The notes under the pieces were generated by a model. The model did not search any database. It saw nothing but the letters and a program-made list of their open reading frames with translations, and had not been told where the DNA came from. Of a stretch of 64,000 nucleotides of DNA, positions 55,835-64,000 are shown in pieces; within the stretch, counting starts at the first letter, position 1; every line of letters starts with the position of its first letter. Origin of the DNA: Thereva unica (Eukaryota > Arthropoda > Insecta > Diptera > Therevidae); the NCBI GenBank assembly GCA_949987705.1, contig OX465281.1, positions 157,928,393 through 157,992,392 of the forward strand. Reading direction: 5' to 3'. Both the position numbers and the translations under genes were made by a program.

Positions 55835-57405
55835 CTAGCATAAAACCCGCGTGCCTTGCAACGCCTTTAAAAACTGAGTATTATGTGCAATGTTTTCCTT
55901 AAAAAAAAACCAACAAAAAAGTCAGCTGTTATTATCCCTAAAAAGGGTTTATTATAGTGCATATTTTTAATAAATATGGTAAACAAATTGCTGCGAATAT
56001 CACCTCTGCTCAACAAATCTGCAAGTTTTAAAGTAGATTGGCATGTATATGTCATCAAGAAAAGTGACATTTTAGGGTTTGACGAACGTTCGTTAAGTTT
56101 GTTCGCCTATTTACGTGGATGTAAGAAATTATGAAGCAATCACAAATGAATATTAAATAAAGTGAATTTCGAGTCATTCATTTCTACGTGATTATAGGGA
56201 TGCACTGTCAAAATTTCAGCCCATCAGCTTCAGAGGTTTGGGTTAACCCCATTTCATCCCCTTAGGGGATGAATTTCGAGAAATCGCCTCTTAGTGGATG
56301 TCCATGTCATTATAGGGATGCACTGTCCAAATTTCAACCCTGTAACTCCAGAAGTTTGGTAAACCAAATTTTACCCCTTTAGGGGATGAATTTCGAAAAA
56401 TCGCTTCTTAGTAAATGTCCACGTCTTTATAGAGATGCACTGTCAAAATTTAAGCCGTTTAGCTCCAGCGGATAAACCCCATTTCACCCCCTTAGGGGAT
56501 GAATTTCGAACAATCGCTTTATAGTGGATGTCCACTCCATTATAGGGATGCACTGTCCAAATTTCAGCCCTATAGCTTTAGCGGTTTGTAAAAACCCCAT
56601 TTCACACCCTTAGGGGATGAATTTCGAAAAATCGCTCTTTAGTGGATGTAAACGTCATTATAGGGATGCACTGTCAAAATTTCAGCCCTATAGCTTTAGG
56701 GGTTTGTAAAAACCCCATTTCACACCCTTAGGGGATGAATTTCGAAAAATCGCTCTTTAATGGATGTCCACGTCATTATAGGGATGCACTGTTAAAATTT
56801 CAGCCCTATTGCTCCAGCGGTTTGGATAAACCCCATTTCACCCCCTTAAGGGATGAATTTCGAAAAATCGCCTAATAGTAGATGTCCACGCCATTATAGG
56901 GATGCACTGTTAAAATTTCAGCCCTATAACTTTAGCGGTTTGGATAAACCCCGTTTCACCCCCTTATGGTATGAATTTCGAAAAATCGCTTCTTAGTGGA
57001 TGTCCACGCCATTATAGGGATGCCCTGTCAAAATTTCAGCCCTATAGCTCCAACGGTTTGGATAAACCCCATTTCACCCCCTTAGGGGATGAATTTCGAA
57101 AAATCGCTCTTTAGTGGATGTAAACGTCATTACAGGGATGCACTGTCAAAGTTTCAGCCCTATAGCTCTAGCGTTTTAGGTTGTGCGTTGTCTGTCAGTC
57201 AGTTACTTTTTATACAATAGAAAAAAATCCCCTTACAACTTATTGAACCCCATTTCACCCCCTTCAACCCTTTTGTTCTCCATAAAAAGTAGCCTATGTC
57301 CGTCTCCAAGGTCTAAACTATGTCTGTTGCAAATTTCATCAAAATCGGTTTAGTGGTTTAGGCGTGAAAGCGTAACATACAGACAGACAGACAGACAGAC
57401 AGGTA
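55835..57405 (-). mobile_element. Helitron copy 3, 5'-truncated
   Basis: The CTAG end is at 55835-55838, preceded on this strand by A (T after the element in its own orientation). About 8-9 minisatellite units (56180-57170) follow, and then the 5' region with AAAATCGGTTTAGTGGTTTA and GACAGACAGACA. The extreme 5' TC end is missing. It lies in the LTR of BEL-2. Confidence 0.85.
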
Positions 57406-57555
57406 ACAATTATTGCTGATGGTCCAATAATTGCTGATCGTAATTAATATATTTATTTATTAACGAGCGGATGTCCACCAAGGCAGGGTCACGCGCGTGC
57501 CAGAAATTTGCTGCATTTTCAGACATCAGGAAATTTGTTGTGGTTTTAGACAAAA
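57406..57555. other. Short spacer, no gene
   Basis: Includes AATTATTGCTGAT repeated twice (57409, 57429). No assignment. Confidence 0.4.
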
Positions 57556-57757
57556 TGCTTGTTTGCTAAAGTTCAGGAAACACAAATTCTCTAGAAAAAT
57601 CTTGTGGATTTACTACTATTATAGTTATTTGAACTAGCTTCTCTCGGGATTGCTTTGTCATCAGTTCTGATACTAGCCAATTTTCCACTAGTGCTAAACG
57701 TATAACTTTTGTAAGAAGTCAGTTTATTCCATCTTTGTTCATCATACTGGGAAGTTA
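57556..57757. mobile_element. Hairpin-ended foldback family, partial copy
   Basis: Nearly identical to 12330-12533, sharing GAAAAATCTTGTGGATTTAC-like sequence and CATCATACTGGGAAGTTA at its end. The tail with GGGTTCGACCC is missing. It directly abuts the env remnant. Confidence 0.75.
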
Positions 57758-57950
57758 AACTAGAAGGGGTCTTATCAACGGGTTAGGTATAGTAATAAAA
57801 ACTATTACAGGAAATATGGATGCAGATGATGCAACCAAATTAAATAATGATATAGAAAAATTAATGAAAAATCAAGAATTTACGCAAAAAGAAGTAAATA
57901 GACAAATCCTGATAAATAATAAAATGGTCGAACGTTTTAAAGCTATGTAT
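57758..57950 (+). pseudogene. Insect errantivirus-type envelope (F-like) remnant, first part
   Basis: The plus strand shows two basic residues followed by a GLINGLG motif, typical of the furin site and fusion peptide of F-like envelope proteins in insect gypsy-type retroviruses. A heptad-like helical segment follows (57816-57940). A TIR element cuts it at about 57942. No surface subunit, signal peptide or transmembrane anchor is seen. This is a short dead fragment, broken on both sides by insertions. Confidence 0.65.
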
Positions 57951-58738
57951 GCTGTTCCTAAGTACGGCGGTCAAGAAAATGTTCCCCATATAAAATGTAT
58001 GTAAAAAACGCTTAAGTAATCGGTCAAGAAATGCTATAGGAATTTTTGCTCAAGAAATTTCTGTACCTAGTACGCTGTTCGCTCAAGAAAAATGCTAGTA
58101 CTATTCTGAGACATAGATGGATCCTTTTCCTAAGGCGGTTAAGAAAAAATTGGAAAGACCATTTTTTCTTGACCGAAATTGACATTACGAGATTGAACGG
58201 AAAGTAGATTTGGCGTTTTCACTAAACTAACGTGTTATTATTTGAAGTGATTATTTGAGTGTGGAATTTTTGAATTGTTTTAAATTAAAATCGTGACGAA
58301 TTTGGTTTTATAAATAAAAATTTGAATTTAGTTTTTTCGTTTTTATTTTAAATTTATTCTAAGTTTACAGCTCTTCTTTGCCAATGAACAGAACCAAGGG
58401 AAAACACGACGTAGCCTCTTAAAACACCTCTTACGTATTTTCCTATATTTGTATTTGATTTATTTTTTCCCTCCATTCTTCTTCAATAATATTTCCAGTT
58501 GTTGTATCAACCTATCGGCAAAATTAGCGCTGCAATAAGTATATTTACTCGATGGATCGTTTAATAAATAATTGTGCAGAAAACAACATGCTCAAAAAAA
58601 ATTTCCGCAATGATGTCAAATGTCAATTTTGAACACGAAAAAAATCATCGCATTACTTGTCGAAATTTTCTGTACCGGGGTCAAGAAATAATAAGAGCAT
58701 TTTTCTTGACCGCCGTACTTAGGAACAGCATACATAGC
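57942..58738. mobile_element. ~800-bp TIR element in the env remnant
   Basis: GCTATGTATGCTGTTCCTAA at 57942 and its reverse complement ending 58738 form an inverted repeat of over 35 bp that runs on into GTACGGCGGTCAAGAAAA. Internal copies of GGTCAAGAAA occur (58020, 58160, 58679). It is non-coding. A part (from 58407) is repeated in the tandem duplication at 60245-60576. Confidence 0.8.
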
Positions 58739-58811
58739 TTAACAATATAACTGAACACATAAATTTCCAACAAGATATCATGACAAATCATTTCAAGCAA
58801 ACTCAAAATAA
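58739..58811 (+). pseudogene. Env remnant, second part
   Basis: The plus-strand frame immediately after the TIR element codes for another short helical Asn/Gln-rich segment, fitting the continuation of the F-like ectodomain. It is cut at 58812 by foldback copy B. The same piece recurs at about 60577-60649 in the tandem duplicate. Confidence 0.5.
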
Positions 58812-59712
58812 AACTAGTTGGGATGTGGGTTCGACCCTTTCGGTCCACACGATCAACTTCCCAGTATGATGGATGTTGAATATATGATTCGATATTTTAA
58901 TAATAAATGAACAATAGGCAATATAGAATATATCTATAATACCGAGAATTTGTCACAATTGTTTATCAATATTTTTGCTAAAATGTCAAACTAAATGTGC
59001 GCAACTACAAGATTAGGATGACGAAAATGTATATAAAATTGATGTATTAATGTTTTTTGGCACCTCAATGAAGTCGATATAGCTTTTAGTTCGCGCGGTA
59101 TTGTGCAGGTACAAAAATCACTTAAGTCATTTTACCAAAAACCGCTGGACCTAATATTATAAAAATCTTTTCAGATTATATTGTCGCTAATGGGCTTCGA
59201 ACGGCACCTCAAGTAAGTCAATATCTTTCGTGGTTCGGGCGATATCGTGCAGGTACAAAAATCACTTACGTCGCTTAAACAAAAAAACGGCTGGACCGAA
59301 TTTTATGAAAATCTTTTCAGATCATATTTTGGTTAATACTCTTCGAACGGCACGTCAACTAAGTCGATATCTTTTATAGTTCGCGCGATATCGTGCAGGT
59401 ACAAAAATCACTTAAGTCATGTAAACCAAAAAACCGCTGGACCGAATATTATAAAAATCTTTTCAGATTATATTGTCCCTAATACGCTTCGAACGGCACC
59501 TCAAGTAAGTCAATATCTTTCGTGGTTCGGGCGATATCATGCAGGTACAAAAATCACTTACGTCACTTAAACAAAAAAAACGGCTGGACCGAATTTCATG
59601 AAAATCTTTTCAGATCATATTTCGGTTAATACGCTTCAAACGACACCTCAACGAAGTCGATATCAGTTTTGGTTCGCGCGATATCGTGCAGGAAAAAATG
59701 ACCACATCCGTA

Positions 59713-59746
<34 letters not shown>

Positions 59747-59871
59747 TACTTCCCCCCAATTTTTTGCTTAAAATGCTCCTGGGACCTTGAAAGATGAAAA
59801 TACGTTGAAATTTTCGATTTCGATTTTCGGACCGATTACAATAACTTCCTATACTGGGAAGTTAACTAGTT
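58812..59871. mobile_element. Hairpin-ended foldback repeat, copy B
   Basis: Starts AACTAGTTGGGATGTGGG with GGGTTCGACCC, and ends with the hairpin AACTTCC-TATACTG-GGAAGTT. Four ~145-bp tandem units lie at 59060-59690, then a (CA)n run at 59720-59747. It is in the opposite orientation to copy A and lacks the 11169-12297 insert. Confidence 0.75.
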
Positions 59872-60244
59872 TATATTGCGTTCATGGAACATTCAGCTTT
59901 TTAAGTACATACCTAAAATATTTTATTTCAATATGATCCCACTGTCGTCTCATCCTAAATTTTGTCTTTATATGTACCTCAAGAGTGTCTGCATTGAATA
60001 AATTATTTTCATAAAATTGAGAAAACATTATTTTGAGATATTCCAAAAAGAGAATTTTCAATTGCCGGAAAAATTTTCATTCTTACTAATAATACTATGT
60101 TGTATATCAAATTAAGGCCTTATTAAAGCAGAAGAAATTGGTGCTACTTTCAGCTTTCTATGTCAAATAGTTTTTGAACTAGACCAATTTAAAGATTTCA
60201 AAATTTGTCAAAATTTTAAGATTTTTAATTTTTTGAAAATTAGC

Positions 60245-62074
60245 CGACGTAGCCTCTTAAAACACCTCTTACGTATTTTCCTATATTTGTATTTGATTTA
60301 TTTTTTCCCTCCATTCTTCTTCAATAATATTTCCAGTTGTTGTATCAACCTATCGGCAAAATTAGCGCTGCAATAAGTATATTTACTCGATGGATCGTTT
60401 AATAAATAATTGTGCAGAAAACAACATGCTCAAAAAAAATTTCCGCAATGATGTCAAATGTCAATTTTGAACACGAAAAAAATCATCGCATTACTTGTCG
60501 AAATTTTCTGTACCGGGGTCAAGAAATAATAAGAGCATTTTTCTTGACCGCCGTACTTAGGAACAGCATACATAGCTTAACAATATAACTGAACACATAA
60601 ATTTCCAACAAGATATCATGACAAATCATTTCAAGCAAACTCAAAATAAAACTAGTTGGGATGTGGGTTCGACCCTTTCGGTCCACACGATCAACTTCCC
60701 AGTATGATGGATGTTGAATATATGATTCGATATTTTAATAATAAATGAACAATAGGCAATATAGAATATATCTATAATACCGAGAATTTGTCACAATTGT
60801 TTATCAATATTTTTGCTAAAATGTCAAACTAAATGTGCGCAACTACAAGATTAGGATGACGAAAATGTATATAAAATTGATGTATTAATGTTTTTTGGCA
60901 CCTCAATGAAGTCGATATAGCTTTTAGTTCGCGCGGTATTGTGCAGGTACAAAAATCACTTAAGTCATTTTACCAAAAACCGCTGGACCTAATATTATAA
61001 AAATCTTTTCAGATTATATTGTCGCTAATGGGCTTCGAACGGCACCTCAAGTAAGTCAATATCTTTCGTGGTTCGGGCGATATCGTGCAGGTACAAAAAT
61101 CACTTACGTCGCTTAAACAAAAAAACGGCTGGACCGAATTTTATGAAAATCTTTTCAGATCATATTTTGGTTAATACTCTTCGAACGGCACGTCAACTAA
61201 GTCGATATCTTTTATAGTTCGCGCGATATCGTGCAGGTACAAAAATCACTTAAGTCATGTAAACCAAAAAACCGCTGGACCGAATATTATAAAAATCTTT
61301 TCAGATTATATTGTCCCTAATACGCTTCGAACGGCACCTCAAGTAAGTCAATATCTTTCGTGGTTCGGGCGATATCATGCAGGTACAAAAATCACTTACG
61401 TCACTTAAACAAAAAAAACGGCTGGACCGAATTTCATGAAAATCTTTTCAGATCATATTTCGGTTAATACGCTTCAAACGACACCTCAACGAAGTCGATA
61501 TCAGTTTTGGTTCGCGCGATATCGTGCAGGAAAAAATGACCACATCCGTACGCACATACACACACACACACACACACACATACTTCCCCCCAATTTTTTG
61601 CTTAAAATGCTCCTGGGACCTTGAAAGATGAAAATACGTTGAAATTTTCGATTTCGATTTTCGGACCGATTACAATAACTTCCTATACTGGGAAGTTAAC
61701 TAGTTTATATTGCGTTCATGGAACATTCAGCTTTTTAAGTACATACCTAAAATATTTTATTTCAATATGATCCCACTGTCGTCTCATCCTAAATTTTGTC
61801 TTTATATGTACCTCAAGAGTGTCTGCATTGAATAAATTATTTTCATAAAATTGAGAAAACATTATTTTGAGATATTCCAAAAAGAGAATTTTCAATTGCC
61901 GGAAAAATTTTCATTCTTACTAATAATACTATGTTGTATATCAAATTAAGGCCTTATTAAAGCAGAAGAAATTGGTGCTACTTTCAGCTTTCTATGTCAA
62001 ATAGTTTTTGAACTAGACCAATTTAAAGATTTCAAAATTTGTCAAAATTTTAAGATTTTTAATTTTTTGAAAAT
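60245..62074. repeat. Tandem duplication, second copy
   Basis: Contains the 3' part of the TIR element (60245-60576), the second env scrap, a foldback copy (60650-61705) and downstream sequence to GAAAAT at 62074. The junction at 60241-60245 joins the end of copy 1 to the middle of the TIR element, so it is a direct duplication and not two insertions. Confidence 0.92.
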
Positions 62075-62270
62075 TTTTAACTAAAAAAATAAAAGTCCAA
62101 AAAATCTGAAAAATTGTTTTTTTCTTAGTTTCCACATGGAGAACAAACATAAACAAAATTATAACAATCGGATGTGGTGAGGTCCAAACCATTGGTAGAT
62201 TTGATATGGAATGACCCAGCTGTATATTTTTCAACAGAAAAGATGAATATCCCAAGAATGCGCATGAGAA
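62075..62270. other. AT-rich spacer, no gene
   Basis: AAAA-rich sequence after the tandem duplication; no feature recognised. Confidence 0.4.
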
Positions 62271-62505
62271 TGTGAAATTTTAGGGAACCAGGTAGGGTAT
62301 GACAGCAGCTACCTGGTACATTAATTTAAAATAGCAGGCGGGAGATATTTTATCGTCTACTTTAATGTAGGCGGTGGAATATCTCCAGCCTATAAAAGGC
62401 AACCAATTGTGAATATAAATTTAGTTCTAACTTAAACTCGCTTGTAAATAGTTGTAAATATAATAGTAATAAATGTACATAGCAGCATGTGACTATTATT
62501 AATCA
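62271..62505 (+). repeat. LTR-like sequence
   Basis: The region starts TGTGAAATTTTAGGG and could end at CA (62505). It contains a CCAGGTAG...CTACCTGG hairpin, a CCTATAAAAGGC TATA box (62392) and an AATAAA (62470). TGGTTAGTGACC follows a few bases later, where a primer-binding site would be. A second LTR or recognisable gag/pol was not found, so this is a suggestion only. Confidence 0.35.
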
Positions 62506-63146
62506 ATTTTTGGTTAGTGACCAACCAGGCCACTACAAAATTATGTCAGAATATGTATTTGTTGGCTTGATTGCGCCCTAAATTACCACTTAAGGAGTAT
62601 AGGAAGGACGGAGGACCCTCCTGCAAGCTTTCCCTGGGAGATGTGTCTGCCCGCAATAGCACCTTGAACAATGAGACCCTGAACGATCCTTCTAGTCTAA
62701 GCGAAATGTCACCAGGCAAACCGCTGAAGCAGGCTGAGGGAGTGGCTGGGGATGGACCCAATACCTCATCAAAAGAATAAAAATATCGTTAGAAAAAATT
62801 AGGTGATCGTCAATCACATAAAATAAATTTTGGACGTAATCCGTTTCATTATGAAGGAGCAGACGATCAATGCGAGAAAAAAGCACACACAAGCTCCAGC
62901 CTAAAGTCAAAGGGTTCAAATTTATCAGAAAATCATCAATTTCCTCCTAAGCTATTATCTACTGCCCTCATCTCATAAATGCTTGGCTTGGCAATATTCG
63001 AAAGTTTTCTCCAACTTTTACTATTAACCCTTTGTCCAGAAATTACTTGAACGAACTCGTAATTTCAACTTTTTGAGTACCATAAATTGTCAAATAGCGT
63101 TTGTGACATTTTTTGTATTTGCTGAAAGCACTGACAATATTAAGCA
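62506..63146. other. No recognised gene
   Basis: An open frame at 62571-62780 (plus, 69 codons, Ser/Pro/Lys-rich) follows the LTR-like sequence but matches nothing I know. The rest is non-coding. Confidence 0.4.
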
Positions 63147-63530
63147 TCAGATGCTGTACGACCTCGGGCTACTTATCCTTTGCGGTATCCCAACAAGGAA
63201 ACTCCCTTTATGAAAGTCGAGGGCCGGCCAATGGTATAAAACTCTTGGCCGATGCAAATGTTCAGCCCCAGATAACAACTCAAGTTTGAAAGTTGCTTGC
63301 TCTCCTCCACCATTATTTTTACATTCCCCACATCCCGTTTCCCGGGACACCATCACCACCACGTCCCCAGAAAAGCTTAGATAATATTCTTTGTAAATCC
63401 TCAGAGATCTGGAGATGGCTTTGTTCGTTATTTCCTCTATCTGCTTGTGTACGAATTCATATGTAACAATCGACTGGCTCGACTTCAGGTCCTGAAAGTA
63501 ATTACTTTCCTGAAGGATGAAACTAAGCAT
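63147..63530 (-). CDS. Unrecognised 127-codon ORF
   Basis: Open on the minus strand from MLSFILQESNYFQDLKSSQS. The first 50 residues have balanced composition and a helical look (YEFVHKQIEEITNKAISRSL); the rest has a Gly/Cys patch (ETGCGECKNNGGG) of low coding quality. It could be one exon of a host gene, a repeat-encoded scrap or chance. No domain recognised. Confidence 0.25.
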   Translation of the reverse strand: MLSFILQESNYFQDLKSSQSIVTYEFVHKQIEEITNKAISRSLRIYKEYYLSFSGDVVVMVSRETGCGECKNNGGGEQATFKLELLSGAEHLHRPRVLYHWPALDFHKGSFLVGIPQRISSPRSYSI

Positions 63531-64000
63531 TACGTTTGGTGAAATAATTTGATGACAAGGATTTTAGGTTTCGAATTGTGCTGAATAGACAACAATCCAT
63601 TTACGGTTGCAAAACAATAGCGTAGTAGTATCCTGGCATAGTGGCAGCTGAATTTCTATAGAAAGCAAACGTGATGATGGCGTCAATATTTAGGCGATTA
63701 AGTCGGAACCTCTCCCATTTTGTGATTATTCGAAAACAAAAATTATTTTTGGTTTCAGTTTTAGGGATTACAAGAAAATATGTGACCTCGTACGTGGCCT
63801 CAATGTGGATAATCTTGGGTGGATACTTGTTGCTGTAGACGACAACTTAATACCAAGTGGAGCTAAGCACGTACATGAAATTGTGTTTTGGAGATTGGCA
63901 AATAGTTATCCAAGAAAATAAATTTATTTTGGTGGCCGAAAGAGCAACTTGAATGGAATCTGTGGCTGCTAATCTAGTAAAAAGTATTTAACGAGAAAAT
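63531..64000. other. No recognised features to the right edge
   Basis: No coding family, repeat or element end was identified. Confidence 0.45.

Larger units (their letters stand above)
58407..60240. repeat. Tandem duplication, first copy
   Basis: 58407-60240 is repeated by 60245-62074. Sampled stretches are identical throughout, with offset 1838 before the (CA)n tract and 1834 after it, so the only difference I noticed is a 4-base shorter CA tract in the second copy. Confidence 0.92.

Noticed and set aside
55867..56070. ORF resembling ...KLADLLSRGD (RNase H end)
   Set aside because: The phrase lies in the non-coding 3' part of the Helitron and recurs in all three copies; no neighbouring RNase H motifs.
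58820..58850. tRNA or SINE internal promoter (GGGTTCGACCC resembles a B box)
   Set aside because: No A box at the proper distance and no cloverleaf can be drawn; it is part of the foldback end.
61436..61624. ORF with a His-Thr repeat
   Set aside because: Reads through the (CA)n tract of the duplicated foldback repeat.

Overview
This is a eukaryotic, almost certainly insect (possibly dipteran), AT-rich repeat-dense window. I see no recognisable host housekeeping gene, tRNA, rRNA or CRISPR. Nearly all coding potential belongs to transposable elements: RTE-like, I-like and CR1-like LINEs, BEL/Pao and Ty3/gypsy LTR elements, an insect errantivirus-type env remnant, hAT, PIF/Harbinger, Helitron and Helentron. 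An intron with standard splice sites in the Harbinger transposase and a poly(A)-type LINE tail fit an animal genome. The species cannot be named from the sequence.

Layout. 1-880: decayed RTE-like reverse transcriptase (minus). 1155-1590: a few satellite monomers. 1981-2501 and 2541-2964: two non-coding inverted-repeat elements. 3913-19860: a four-level nest. A Helitron helicase fragment (3913-4286, resuming at 19737) is split by a near full-length I-like LINE (4287-19736, 12-bp target duplication). That LINE is split in its RNase H by a 7.8-kb palindromic hAT-like element (5026-12805, 8-bp duplication) and in its RT by a CR1-like LINE (about 14275-16190). The hAT-like element carries further inserts: a 2.46-kb element with ~680-bp terminal inverted repeats around a zinc-module protein (6934-9389), and a foldback/rolling-circle-like repeat (9856-12576) that holds one more element (11169-12297).

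21364-22485: Helentron helicase-endonuclease remnant. 22857-24539: PIF/Harbinger transposase with one intron and a 114-bp insertion. 25033-30022: zf-BED hAT element interrupted by a solo-LTR-like insert and a MITE. 30031-32048: unique-looking DNA with a short ORF encoding a signal peptide. 32049-34978: a Helitron with canonical ends, filled by a 118-bp minisatellite. 36560-36830: RTE C-terminal scrap. 37636-38784: gypsy RNase H-integrase remnant.

38793-44092 and 47985-51694: two copies of a non-coding mobile unit that carries 128/111-bp satellite arrays, one with a 495-bp higher-order period. Copy 2 sits inside a BEL element. 44640-47038 (plus) and 47806-55834 (minus): two different BEL/Pao elements facing each other, separated by a truncated Helitron copy. 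55835-57405: third Helitron copy. 57556-62074: env remnant, TIR element and foldback repeat, partly in a near-identical 1.84-kb tandem duplication. 62075-64000: LTR-like sequence and one unrecognised ORF.

The elements do not act together as a pathway. What links them is insertion order: at most junctions, removing an insert plus one target-site duplication rejoins the interrupted reading frame, so their relative ages can be read from the DNA. The least explained items are the long-TIR zinc-module element, the satellite-carrying mobile unit and the hairpin-ended foldback family.
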